A stretch of 49,769 nt of DNA, taken from Clostridia bacterium (lineage in GTDB: Bacteria; Bacillota; Clostridia; Oscillospirales; Acutalibacteraceae). The DNA is taken from contig JAFQOJ010000064.1 in assembly GCA_017403265.1 (NCBI GenBank), positions 1 through 49,769 of the forward strand. The letters run 5' to 3'. Shown piece after piece: positions 33,785 through 41,976 of the stretch (its first letter is position 1; every line of letters begins with the position of its first letter). The notes under the pieces are model-generated. The model saw nothing but the letters and a program-made list of their open reading frames with translations, was not told the origin of the DNA and made no database searches. The translations under genes and the position numbers were made by a program.

Positions 33785-34048
33785 TTACTTACGAAGACCG
33801 AGTCTTTTAATGATAGAACGGTATCTTTCAATGTCGTTCTTCATAAGGTAAGCTAAAAGGTTTCTTCTATGACCTACCATTTTGAGAAGACCGCGGTAAG
33901 AATGCTTATCCTTCGGATGATCCTTAAGGTGAGCATTAAGTTCATTGATTCTTGTAGTAAGAAGAGCAATTTGAACTTCAGGCGAGCCTGTGTCGCCTTC
34001 GTGGGTGGCATATTCTGCCATAACCTGATTCTTAACGTCTTTAGTCAT
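33785..34048 (-). CDS. rpsO: 30S ribosomal protein S15
   Basis: Ribosomal protein S15, 87 aa, which binds 16S rRNA and organises the platform of the small subunit. The family pattern is clear: [16 protein letters not shown], then [15 protein letters not shown] and [10 protein letters not shown]. It ends in RLGLRK. I use the ATG at 34048, which lies 9 bases after AGGAG. The GTG just before it is also in frame. It has its own promoter at 34154-34182 and a leader of about 100 bases, and probably shares a transcript with pnp. Confidence 0.97.
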   Translation of the reverse strand: MTKDVKNQVMAEYATHEGDTGSPEVQIALLTTRINELNAHLKDHPKDKHSYRGLLKMVGHRRNLLAYLMKNDIERYRSIIKRLGLRK

Positions 34049-34093
34049 CACATTTCACTCCTTTTAAAAATTTACCCTGCGTAAACCAAGCAA

Positions 34094-34128
34094 TAGGTCG
34101 AAGTGATTCCCAAAAGGGCAGACACCTA
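34094..34128 (-). promoter_or_regulatory. structured rpsO leader, possible S15 autoregulatory element
   Basis: Nested pairing in the leader: TAGGT/ACCTA (34094-34098 with 34124-34128) around a CCC/GGG hairpin with a four-base loop (34109-34111 with 34116-34118). S15 represses its own mRNA in several bacteria by binding leader structures that resemble its rRNA site. Whether this one does so is inference. Confidence 0.4.
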
Positions 34129-34153
34129 AAGCATAGTATACGTAAGCCAAAGT

Positions 34154-34182
34154 ATTATATCACAACATTTTAAAAAAGTAAA
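34154..34182 (-). promoter_or_regulatory. promoter of rpsO-pnp
   Basis: On the minus strand TTTACT (34182-34177), a 17-base spacer and perfect TATAAT (34159-34154). It leaves a leader of about 100 bases before rpsO. Confidence 0.75.
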
Positions 34183-34273
34183 GACTTTTTTTATCTTTGG
34201 TGTTTTTACCGCTCATAATGCGCAAATTTTAAAATTATTTTATTATAAAAGACAGGTAAAATAAAAAAACATA

Positions 34274-34302
34274 TTGTTTTATCTGGCAATAAGTGGTACA
34301 AT
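34274..34302 (+). promoter_or_regulatory. promoter of the second surface-polymer operon
   Basis: TTGTTT (34274-34279), a 17-base spacer and TACAAT (34297-34302). Predicted start near 34309, about 33 bases before the first gene. Confidence 0.65.
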
Positions 34303-34341
34303 AAACTGTAATACTATAAATAAATATCCTATAGAAGGGAC

Positions 34342-35466
34342 GTGAGCAGATTGCAAATATTAGCCAAGGCGGCGGTTATGGCCTTAAGAACAGTATATTT
34401 CTTCTTTAAGCTTTTTATAAAGCCGCGCAAAAAAATTGCCCTTTTAAGCCGACAAAGCGATACCCCGTCGGTTGATTTTGAGCTTTTAGCAAAAGCAATT
34501 AAGGAATCGGGCAGGGACACAGAAATTAAAATGCTCACAAAGAAAATTCCGTCGGGTATTTTAGGTAAGGTAGGCTACGGCTTTCATATACTTGAGCAGA
34601 TGTATCATATGGCGTCTTCGCGTGTAATTATTACAGACGGCTACTGTATTGCAGTTTGTGTATTAAACCACAAGCCTCAGCAAAAAATAATTCAATTGTG
34701 GCATGCGCTTAATATAGTTAAAAAATTCGGCTACGCAGCACTTGATAAGCCTTGGGGGCACAGTTCGGCTACAGCAAAGGCTATGTGTATGCACCGCAAT
34801 TATGATTATATTGTTGCTTGTAGTGAAAAATCGGCATCGGTTTTAGCTGAAAACTTTAACGCGCCCTTAGAAAAAACGGTGCTACTGCCACTGCCGAGAA
34901 TTGATTATATTTTAAACTCACCGCAAAAATATGACGAAATAAAGGCGGTTTACCCAAACATATTCCAAAAGCCGATTTTACTTTATGCACCTACCTTTAG
35001 GGGTGAAAAGGTAAATCTTTCGCAGCTTCAAAGCATTGTAGATTTAGATAAATACAATGTTGTAGTAAAGCTTCACCCGTCGGACAAGCTGGGGCTTGAC
35101 CAAACGGTGAGCGATGCAATACTTTGTGACAGTAGATTTTCATCTTTCGATTGGATGAAGGTTTGCGAAGTTTTAATTACCGATTATTCGGGTATGGGTT
35201 TTGAAGCCATGCTTTTGGGTAAAAAGGTTTATTATTACTTGTACGATTATGATGATTACAGCGAGAAAAACGGCTTGGCGCTCGATTTGTTTTCTGAAGA
35301 GATAGCACCCTTTGTAGTAAGAACGGCAGACGAGCTTTGTGAAATTTTGAAAAAGGACTATGATTTTTCTTTGCAAAAGCGTTATTTAGAAAAATATTTA
35401 AGTGTTGGAACAGAAAACTGTGCTAGGCGGCTTTCAGAGTTTGTTACTAATCTTTTAAAGGAGTAA
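34342..35466 (+). CDS. CDP-glycerol glycerophosphotransferase family protein (TagB-like)
   Basis: A 374 aa polyol-phosphate transferase of the TagB/TagF family. It has a hydrophobic N-terminus that may bind the membrane, IIQLWHALNIVKKFGY as the acceptor loop, LLYAPTFRGEK, VVVKLHPSD and the donor-site ITDYSGMGFEAMLLG. The start is uncertain. The GTG at 34342 is very close to AGAAGGGA, while a TTG at 34351 has better spacing and would remove three residues. It opens an operon with LicD and a TagGH-like exporter, so it probably helps make or decorate a teichoic-acid-like polymer. It is distinct in sequence from the relative at 24520. Confidence 0.85.
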   Translation: MSRLQILAKAAVMALRTVYFFFKLFIKPRKKIALLSRQSDTPSVDFELLAKAIKESGRDTEIKMLTKKIPSGILGKVGYGFHILEQMYHMASSRVIITDGYCIAVCVLNHKPQQKIIQLWHALNIVKKFGYAALDKPWGHSSATAKAMCMHRNYDYIVACSEKSASVLAENFNAPLEKTVLLPLPRIDYILNSPQKYDEIKAVYPNIFQKPILLYAPTFRGEKVNLSQLQSIVDLDKYNVVVKLHPSDKLGLDQTVSDAILCDSRFSSFDWMKVCEVLITDYSGMGFEAMLLGKKVYYYLYDYDDYSEKNGLALDLFSEEIAPFVVRTADELCEILKKDYDFSLQKRYLEKYLSVGTENCARRLSEFVTNLLKE

Positions 35467-35469
35467 GGT

Positions 35470-36288
35470 ATGGACCAAAACAAAATACTAGAAGAAATAC
35501 ACCAGCTTCAAAAATTAGAGCTTGCTATTTTAAAGGATGTAGCTGCGGTTTGCAAAAAGCACGATATTAAGTTTTTCTTAGGCGAAGGCACCCTTTTGGG
35601 CGCTATTAGGCATAAGGGCTTTATTCCATGGGATGACGATGTTGATTTAATAATGGAAAGAAGCGAGTATGAACGCTTTTTGGCTGTGGCACAGCAAGAA
35701 CTGGGCGACGCTTATCAACTGCAGCATCCAACTACGGTGGATAACTATTGGTCGCCTTTTATTAAGGTAAGACAGCTGAGCGGCGATTTATCCTTCCGTC
35801 AGCACCATATAGCACATTTAACCGATAAAAACGGACCTTATATTGATATTTTCCCAATGGAATATGTGCCTACAAATAAAGGCTTTAAAATTAAAAAGAC
35901 AGGCTTTTTTGTGAGATTTTACCGCGGTATGCTTTCTTATAAATTAGGGCTTAGAAAACCGCCGCATTTTTACGGCAGAATTTTAAAATTTATATCTAAT
36001 TTTTATTCGGTAAAAACTATTCATAAGAAGTTGCAAAAGCACTTTACCTGTTTTGGCAAGGGCGAAAAGGAATATATGGCAACCTTTTCTTCTTATCACC
36101 CCTTGCGCTGTCAGATTTGCAAAAGTGAAAACTATAGCGAAATGCTTTGGTGGGATTTTGAGGATACAAAAATGCCTGTACCGCGGGGTTATGATGAAAT
36201 TTTAACCACAATTTACGGCGATTATATGACTCCCCCACCTGAAGAAAATCGGGTTATTAAGCACCACTTTTACAGCGGCGACCATTAA
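35470..36288 (+). CDS. LicD-family phosphotransferase
   Basis: A 272 aa protein of the LicD family, which transfers phosphocholine or similar phospho-alcohols from CDP-linked donors to glycans. The nucleotidyltransferase-like core is clear: FLGEGTLLGAIRHKGF, then IPWDDDVDLIMERSEYERF with the metal-binding aspartates, and later GPYIDIFPMEYVP. No choline uptake or CTP:choline genes are seen nearby, so the donor might be another CDP-alcohol, such as CDP-glycerol. The ATG follows AAAGGAG with the previous stop between. Confidence 0.9.
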   Translation: MDQNKILEEIHQLQKLELAILKDVAAVCKKHDIKFFLGEGTLLGAIRHKGFIPWDDDVDLIMERSEYERFLAVAQQELGDAYQLQHPTTVDNYWSPFIKVRQLSGDLSFRQHHIAHLTDKNGPYIDIFPMEYVPTNKGFKIKKTGFFVRFYRGMLSYKLGLRKPPHFYGRILKFISNFYSVKTIHKKLQKHFTCFGKGEKEYMATFSSYHPLRCQICKSENYSEMLWWDFEDTKMPVPRGYDEILTTIYGDYMTPPPEENRVIKHHFYSGDH

Positions 36289-36312
36289 AAAAGATTAAGA
36301 AAGGTAAAATAG

Positions 36313-37095
36313 ATGTATTTAAGAAGATTTTTTGGCGATTTGACAAAATACAGAAAATATTTGGTGTATTCGGCAAAGGCATCACTTAAAAGCGAAGTTG
36401 CAGGCTCGTACCTTGCGTGGCTTTGGTGGATATTGGAACCGTTTTGCTTTATGCTTATTTATAAGTTTATTGCAGAAACCGTTTTTCAAAGAAATCTCCC
36501 ATCTGCAGCGTTGTTTGTATTTTTAGGCATTACGGTATGGAATTTTTTTAATAAAAACATTTCGGCAAGCGCAATGCTGCTTAAACATAATAAGGGAATT
36601 ATTACTAAAATATATCTTCCAAAGTACCTTTTGTGCATAAAGCAGATATTGGTAAACGGTTTTAAAATGGTAATATCGTTGGCAATTTGCTTTGTGTTAG
36701 CTCTCTATTACAGAATAATCTTGGATTGGCATATAATACTTATTATACCAAGTCTTATAATGCTTGTGCTTAATACCTTTGGCTTTGGTTGTCTTGTTAT
36801 GCATTTTGGTGTATATATACAAGACCTTTCAAACATTGTGCGAATAGCCTTAAGATTGGTTTTCTACCTATCGGGTGTATTTTATAATATCGGCACACTA
36901 AAGCCATACGGTCCGTTGCTTCTTAATATAAACCCTGTAGCGTTGGCTATGGAGGGCTGCCGTAACGCGCTTATGTTCGGAAAAGAGCCTGATTGGGTAA
37001 TGTTAGGTATTTGGACTGCGGTAGGCATTGTAACATCCGTGCTCGGTATTATGGTAGTTTATAAAAATGAGAATAATTATGGTAAGATATTATGA
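36313..37095 (+). CDS. ABC-2 type polysaccharide export permease (TagG/Wzm-like)
   Basis: A 260 aa permease with about six membrane helices, of the teichoic acid/O-antigen exporter type. The N-terminal interface helix region SEVAGSYLAWLWWILEPF is typical of TagG/Wzm proteins. The later FGVYIQDLSNIVRIALR and FYLSGVFYNIG are also family features. It would export a lipid-linked polymer together with the ATPase encoded next, whose gene overlaps it by 4 bases (ATGA). Confidence 0.9.
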   Translation: MYLRRFFGDLTKYRKYLVYSAKASLKSEVAGSYLAWLWWILEPFCFMLIYKFIAETVFQRNLPSAALFVFLGITVWNFFNKNISASAMLLKHNKGIITKIYLPKYLLCIKQILVNGFKMVISLAICFVLALYYRIILDWHIILIIPSLIMLVLNTFGFGCLVMHFGVYIQDLSNIVRIALRLVFYLSGVFYNIGTLKPYGPLLLNINPVALAMEGCRNALMFGKEPDWVMLGIWTAVGIVTSVLGIMVVYKNENNYGKIL

Positions 37096-37823
37096 TGGAA
37101 AAAACGATTGAGGTTAAGAACTTAAAAATCAATTACAGAACTATGGAGCCAGCCAAGGTTACTAAGCTTTTCAAAAAAGGCAGGCGTGTAAATCTTGAAC
37201 ATGCCGTGAAGGGTGTTTCGTTTGATGTTTACAAGGGTGAAATCGTAGGTCTTGTAGGTCAAAACGGCAGTGGTAAATCTACAACACTTCGCTGTCTTGC
37301 GGGTATAATTTCTCCTGATGAGGGTGAAGTTAATCTTTTTGGCAACAGTGTGTCGCTTTTGGCTATAGGCGTTGGCTTTCAAAAGGAGTTAACAGGAAGA
37401 GCAAATATTATGCTTTCGGGTCTTTTGATGGGCTTTACCGAAAAAGAGATAAAGTCTAAAATGAAAGAGATTATCGAATTTTCCGAGCTTGGCAAATACA
37501 TCAACAAGCCGGTAGGCAGTTATTCAAGCGGTATGCACTCGCGCTTGGCATTTGCTATTACTGCTATACTTGATACCGATATATTGCTTGTGGACGAGGT
37601 TTTAAGTGTGGGCGACGCGCGCTTTAAGAAAAAGAGCCACCAAAAAATGAAAGAGCTAATTATGGATAAAGACCGCACTGTTATTATGATTTCACACAGT
37701 CTTGACACCATGAAAAAAATGTGCGACCGTATTATATGGCTTCACGAAGGCGAAATAAATATGGTAGGCAAGCCGAAAGAAGTGCTTGCTAAATACGAAG
37801 AGTTTATGACAGGTGAAAAGTAA
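37092..37823 (+). CDS. ABC exporter ATPase (TagH/Wzt-like)
   Basis: A 243 aa ATP-binding subunit. Walker A is GQNGSGKST, the signature motif is SYSSGMHSRLAFA, and Walker B is ILLVDEVLSVGD, followed by the switch histidine in VIMISHS. The spacing and the SSGM signature match polysaccharide exporters of the TagH/Wzt group. It ends soon after the nucleotide-binding domain, so it has neither the carbohydrate-binding C-terminal domain of some Wzt proteins nor the long tail of Bacillus TagH. It is coupled to the permease gene by a 4-base overlap. Confidence 0.92.
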   Translation: MMEKTIEVKNLKINYRTMEPAKVTKLFKKGRRVNLEHAVKGVSFDVYKGEIVGLVGQNGSGKSTTLRCLAGIISPDEGEVNLFGNSVSLLAIGVGFQKELTGRANIMLSGLLMGFTEKEIKSKMKEIIEFSELGKYINKPVGSYSSGMHSRLAFAITAILDTDILLVDEVLSVGDARFKKKSHQKMKELIMDKDRTVIMISHSLDTMKKMCDRIIWLHEGEINMVGKPKEVLAKYEEFMTGEK

Positions 37824-37834
37824 AGGGAGAAGTT

Positions 37835-38791
37835 ATGAACCCTATATTATATATTGTAGTTCCGTGCTACAACGAAAAAGAAGTTTTACCCCTAACAAGT
37901 GAAATTTTTGAAAATAAAATTAAAGATTTAATTAGTTGCGGTAAGGTATCCCCGCAAAGCCAAATACTTTTTGTGAATGACGGCAGTCGCGATACCACTT
38001 GGGAAATTATCTCGGATTTATGTAAAAAAAGCAACTATATGAGGGGTATTTCCCTAAGTCGAAACCGCGGACATCAGAATGCTTTGCTTGCAGGTCTTAT
38101 GGAGGCTAAATCTTACGCCGATATAACTATTTCTATAGATTGCGACGGTCAGGACGATATAAACGCAATAGATGAAATGGTGGACGCATATCGGGGCGGC
38201 GCCGAGATAGTTTACGGTGTACGTGCCGACCGAAAGAGCGACAGCTTTTTTAAGCGTACAACTGCGCAGGGCTTTTATAGATTTATGAACCTTTTAGGCA
38301 GTGAAACGGTGTATAACCACGCTGATTACAGGCTTTTGTCCACAAAGGTTTTGAACGAGTTTGAAAGCTTTAAGGAAGTAAACCTATTCCTGCGAGGACT
38401 TATACCTCTTGTAGGCTTTAAATCTACCTGTGTTTATTATGAGCGGAGAGCCAGACGGGCAGGTGAAAGCCATTATTCATTTCATAAAATGCTTTCATTA
38501 GCCTTTGACGGTATTACCAGTCTTTCTATAAAGCCTATCCGCATAATTACCGCTTTAGGTGTAATTGTAGCCATTTTAAGTTTTGTGGGTATTATTTGGT
38601 CGGTTGTAACTGCGCTTATGGGCAAAACGGTTGCAGGTTGGGCTTCTGTCACCTGTATTTTATGTCTTTTGAGCGGTGTTCAGCTTGTAAGTTTAGGTGT
38701 TATAGGCGAATATATAGGAAAAATATATCTTGAAACAAAACAAAGACCGCGCTATATTATAGCCGAGCGTACTTATAAAGATGAAGATTAA
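37835..38791 (+). CDS. polyprenyl-phosphate glycosyltransferase (GtrB/DPM1-like GT2)
   Basis: A 318 aa membrane GT2 enzyme that would load a sugar onto undecaprenyl phosphate. It has LYIVVPCYNEKEVLP, LFVNDGSRDTTW, SLSRNRGHQNALLAG and SIDCDGQDD with the metal-binding aspartates. YERRARRAGESHYSFHKM follows, and two C-terminal membrane helices lie at about 235-300. The next gene, overlapping by 11 bases, is a GtrA-type flippase, the usual partner for side-chain or polymer glycosylation outside the membrane. Confidence 0.92.
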   Translation: MNPILYIVVPCYNEKEVLPLTSEIFENKIKDLISCGKVSPQSQILFVNDGSRDTTWEIISDLCKKSNYMRGISLSRNRGHQNALLAGLMEAKSYADITISIDCDGQDDINAIDEMVDAYRGGAEIVYGVRADRKSDSFFKRTTAQGFYRFMNLLGSETVYNHADYRLLSTKVLNEFESFKEVNLFLRGLIPLVGFKSTCVYYERRARRAGESHYSFHKMLSLAFDGITSLSIKPIRIITALGVIVAILSFVGIIWSVVTALMGKTVAGWASVTCILCLLSGVQLVSLGVIGEYIGKIYLETKQRPRYIIAERTYKDED

Positions 38792-39191
38792 CATTTTTTT
38801 AAAAAAGCATAAAGAAATTCTGCTTTATTTGCTTTTCGGCGCCGTTACAACGGCGGTAAGCATATTTTCTTTTGCATTTTTTGAATACTTAAAAATAGAT
38901 GCTTTAGTTGCTAACATATTTTCGTGGATTCTATCGGTTTTTGTTGCTTTTATTACTAATTCTTTTTGGGTGTTTGAAAGTGACTTAAAAACCGAATTTG
39001 TAAACAAAGCATTTAAATTTTACACGGCGCGCCTATTAACCCTATTAGTAGAAGAATTACTGCTTTTGGTGTTTATAAAATGGTTACATTTTAATTCTTT
39101 GCTTATTAAATGTATAGTGCAGATTGCGGTTATAGTTTTAAACTATGTTATAAGCAAGCTTTATGTTTTTAGTACGAATAAAAAACATTAG
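38781..39191 (+). CDS. GtrA family membrane protein
   Basis: A 136 aa protein with four membrane helices, the GtrA size and pattern: YLLFGAVTTAVSIFSFAFF in the first helix and VAFITNSFWVFES after the second. VLNYVISKLYVF closes the protein and matches the family C-terminus. GtrA proteins are thought to flip the undecaprenyl-phosphate sugar made by GtrB. It is the last clear member of the surface-polymer operon. No terminator is visible before cysK. Confidence 0.88.
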   Translation: MKINIFLKKHKEILLYLLFGAVTTAVSIFSFAFFEYLKIDALVANIFSWILSVFVAFITNSFWVFESDLKTEFVNKAFKFYTARLLTLLVEELLLLVFIKWLHFNSLLIKCIVQIAVIVLNYVISKLYVFSTNKKH

Positions 39192-39236
39192 CATAAAATA
39201 ATATATGTATTGTATTAAATTTCTGGGGGATTAGCT

Positions 39237-40166
39237 TTGATTTATGAAAATGTGCTTATGGCGGTGGGGAACACTCCGCTTATAAAGCTTTCAAAAATAG
39301 TAGAGCCTGACAGCGCACAGGTGCTTGTAAAATACGAGGGTGTCAACATAGGCGGTTCAATAAAGACCAGAACGGCACTTAATATGATAAATGATGCCGA
39401 AAAACGCGGTATTATAAATAAGGACACAATTATTGTAGAGCCCACAAGCGGCAACCAAGGTATAGGCCTTTCGCTTATAGGTGCGGTTAAGGGGTATAAG
39501 GTATGTATTATTATGCCCGATTCGGTAAGCGAAGAAAGAAGAAAGCTGATTAAAGCCTACGGCGCCGAATTAGTGCTTATTCACGATGACGGAGATATTG
39601 GGGCTTGTATTGAAGAATGCTTGCAAACTGCGCTTAATATGCAAAAAGAAAACAGTAATGTATGGGTACCGCAACAGTTTACAAACCCCGCAAATCCACA
39701 GGTTCACCGCAACAGCACTGCACTTGAAATATTAAAGCAGGCAGACTGCAAAATCGACGGCTTTTGCTCGGGCGTAGGTACAGGCGGCACACTGACGGGT
39801 ATCGGCGAAGTTTTAAAGCAAGAAAATCCCGATATTGAGATTTGGGCGGTAGAGCCCGAAAATGCCGCAATACTTTCGGGAGGTAGCATTGGTACACATT
39901 TGCAAATGGGTATAGGTGACGGCATTATCCCCGACAACCTGAATTTGCAAATTTATACAAGCGCTGCCATTGTTACCGACGATGAAGCTATTGAAACCTC
40001 AAAGCGCCTTATTCGTGAAGAAGGTATACTTTGCGGTATTTCAAGCGGTACAAATGTTGCGGCGGCGCTTCGTTTGGCTAAAAAATTAGGAAAAGGTAAA
40101 ACCGTGGTTACGGTTTTACCCGATACGGGAGAGCGGTATTTCAGTACAGAGCTTTTTGAATTTTAA
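39237..40166 (+). CDS. cysK: cysteine synthase (O-acetylserine sulfhydrylase)
   Basis: A 309 aa fold-type II PLP enzyme that makes cysteine from O-acetylserine and sulfide. The PLP lysine is in GGSIKTRTA (K43). The substrate loop is TSGNQGIGLS, the phosphate cradle is SGVGTGGTLTG, and the C-terminal PDTGERYFST is typical of CysK. The KTR and TSGNQ variants differ slightly from the common KDR and TSGNT. The start is a TTG at 39237, six bases after GGGGGA. CysE is not adjacent; a serine-acetyltransferase-like gene exists at 12907 but probably acts on sugars. Confidence 0.93.
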   Translation: MIYENVLMAVGNTPLIKLSKIVEPDSAQVLVKYEGVNIGGSIKTRTALNMINDAEKRGIINKDTIIVEPTSGNQGIGLSLIGAVKGYKVCIIMPDSVSEERRKLIKAYGAELVLIHDDGDIGACIEECLQTALNMQKENSNVWVPQQFTNPANPQVHRNSTALEILKQADCKIDGFCSGVGTGGTLTGIGEVLKQENPDIEIWAVEPENAAILSGGSIGTHLQMGIGDGIIPDNLNLQIYTSAAIVTDDEAIETSKRLIREEGILCGISSGTNVAAALRLAKKLGKGKTVVTVLPDTGERYFSTELFEF

Positions 40167-40197
40167 CATAACAAGAAATAAATAAGGAGAATGGATT

Positions 40198-40731
40198 ATG
40201 GCAAACATTTGGCACGATATTTCGCCAAAGAGAATTACACCCGAAGAATTTATATGTGTAATAGAAATTCCGAAGGGCAGTAAAAAGAAGTACGAACTTG
40301 ATAAGGAAACAGGCTTTTTAATGCTTGACCGTATACTTTATACTTCTACTCACTATCCTGCAAACTACGGTTTTATTCCGCGCACTTACGGTGACGATGG
40401 CGACCCGCTTGATGTTTTGCTTTTGTGCGCCGAAACGCTTGAGCCGTTAACACTGGTTAAAGCAAGACCTATCGGCGTTATTTCTATGATAGATAATAAT
40501 CAAGGCGATGAAAAGATTATTGCCATTCCTGCAGGTGACCCTACTTATAATCACTATACTGATATATCTGAGCTTCCGGCTCATATTTTTGATGAAATGC
40601 GCCACTTCTTTACGGTCTATAAAAACCTCGAAAACAAGCAAACTGCTGTAAATGAAGTTAGCGGCAGGGAAGTTGCAATTGAAATTATTAAAAAAAGTAT
40701 TGCAGATTATGTAGAAGAATTCTGCAAATAA
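40198..40731 (+). CDS. ppa: family I inorganic pyrophosphatase
   Basis: A 177 aa soluble pyrophosphatase that hydrolyses pyrophosphate from biosynthetic reactions. The metal site DGDPLDVLLL and the preceding HYPANYGFIPRTYGDD are diagnostic, as are IPKGSKKKYELDKE near the N-terminus and RHFFTVYKNLE near the C-terminus. The length is normal. The start follows AAGGAG. It sits between cysK and the V-ATPase operon. Confidence 0.95.
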   Translation: MANIWHDISPKRITPEEFICVIEIPKGSKKKYELDKETGFLMLDRILYTSTHYPANYGFIPRTYGDDGDPLDVLLLCAETLEPLTLVKARPIGVISMIDNNQGDEKIIAIPAGDPTYNHYTDISELPAHIFDEMRHFFTVYKNLENKQTAVNEVSGREVAIEIIKKSIADYVEEFCK

Positions 40732-40820
40732 TAGTGAAGCTTAGGACAAGCCCAAATATTTTTATATAACATATTTAATATGTAAAAAATAAAAGCCTAC
40801 TACATTAAGGAGAATACTAT

Positions 40821-41420
40821 ATGGAAATACAGTTAAACGAGCTTATTGAACAAATTAAAAAGGACGGCGTAGAGGTTGCTGAAAGCGAAAGTATGGCTAT
40901 TGTAAATTCCGCAAAAGAAGAGGCGGAAAAAATTATTGCTGACGCTACGAAAAAGGCAGAAGAAATTATAGCAAAGGCTACCGCCGAAAACGACCGCATA
41001 GTAAAGGCGGGTGAAGACGCTATTCGTCAAGCAGGCAGAAATTTGCTCATCTCTTTCAGAGAAAGCGTAAATAAAGAGCTTGATGCCATAGTGGGTGAAA
41101 AGGTTAGCGAGGTTTATTCTTCTGAAGAATTAGCTACTATTATTGGCGAAATAGTAAAGGCTTCGGCTCAAAATGATGATATTGCAGTATTACTTAACCT
41201 TGCGGATTTAGAAAAATTTGAAAAGAATATTATCTCGGCTTTAAAGGCGAAAATGTTAGAGGGTATTACCTTAAAGCCTGACGATAACTTTATAGGAGGC
41301 TTCCGTATTGCAGTAAACGGCGGTACCGCTTATTATGACTATTCTGCAAATGCTGTTACCGAAATGCTTTCAACCTATCTTAATCCTAAGGTAACCGCAC
41401 TTATGAAAGAGGCACAATAG
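40821..41420 (+). CDS. ntpE: V-type ATPase subunit E
   Basis: A 199 aa peripheral-stalk subunit. The N-terminal 80 residues form a long charged helix rich in Glu, Lys and Ala (EEAEKIIADATKKAEEII), followed by a globular C-terminal domain, the subunit E layout. It begins the V-ATPase operon, with AAGGAG before the ATG, and is followed one base after its stop by the DUF2764 gene. Subunit G/H, its usual coiled-coil partner, is not found in the operon. A weak promoter (TATAAC at 40765-40770) may lie upstream. Confidence 0.88.
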   Translation: MEIQLNELIEQIKKDGVEVAESESMAIVNSAKEEAEKIIADATKKAEEIIAKATAENDRIVKAGEDAIRQAGRNLLISFRESVNKELDAIVGEKVSEVYSSEELATIIGEIVKASAQNDDIAVLLNLADLEKFEKNIISALKAKMLEGITLKPDDNFIGGFRIAVNGGTAYYDYSANAVTEMLSTYLNPKVTALMKEAQ

Positions 41421-41421
41421 G

Positions 41422-41973
41422 ATGAATCAATACTATTTAATGTCACAGCTGCCGTCTTTAGACGGGCTTACAGATGCGTCGCCGTTGCCTATAACTGAGA
41501 ATAGGTTTTTAGAGCTTTGCGAGCAACTTTTACCTAAAAAAATGCTTGTAGCATTAAAGGGTATAAACCTTGTCCCCCAAAAAAGTACTACACCTACAGG
41601 TTATAGGTTTATAGACAAGTGGAACGATTACGAGCGGGATTTACGCTTGGCTTTAGGCAAGGTTCGTGCAGAAAAATTGGGTAAAACTTTTGAAGATAAC
41701 GATAGCTTTATTTCTACAGAGCTTATTCAAATAGCTCGATTTGCTGTAGAAAATGAAAATCCCTTAGAGGCGGAGGTTTTCCTAAACGGCTATAGAGCAA
41801 GGTTTTTAGAGGATTTACGCCCTACGGACCCATTTTGTGAAGATGCAGTTTTTTACTATGCATTAAAGCTGAAAATAATGGCGCGCATAAAACTCTTTGA
41901 CAGCGAAAAAGGTGTTCTGGCGTACCAAGATATATACAACTCTATTATGAGCAAAGATAAGCAGGAGGCTTAA
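41422..41973 (+). CDS. DUF2764-like V-ATPase operon protein
   Basis: A 183 aa soluble, helical protein starting NQYYLMSQLPSLDGL. It sits between subunits E and A, where Bacteroidetes, spirochaete and chlamydial V-ATPase operons carry a DUF2764 protein of similar size and start. Its role is not established. It takes the place of subunit C in the gene order but is only about half the length of subunit C, so it is probably a substitute or an assembly factor rather than a shortened C. Family assignment is from pattern and position only. Confidence 0.7.
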   Translation: MNQYYLMSQLPSLDGLTDASPLPITENRFLELCEQLLPKKMLVALKGINLVPQKSTTPTGYRFIDKWNDYERDLRLALGKVRAEKLGKTFEDNDSFISTELIQIARFAVENENPLEAEVFLNGYRARFLEDLRPTDPFCEDAVFYYALKLKIMARIKLFDSEKGVLAYQDIYNSIMSKDKQEA

Positions 41974-41976
41974 AGT

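Noticed and set aside
40732-40820. Clear promoter for the V-ATPase operon
   Set aside because: Only a TATAAC with a very poor -35 at 17 bases could be found. The operon may be read through from ppa, so it is not listed as a feature.
41422-41973. V-ATPase subunit C
   Set aside because: It is 183 aa, about half the usual length of subunit C, and its start pattern and position fit DUF2764 proteins better.
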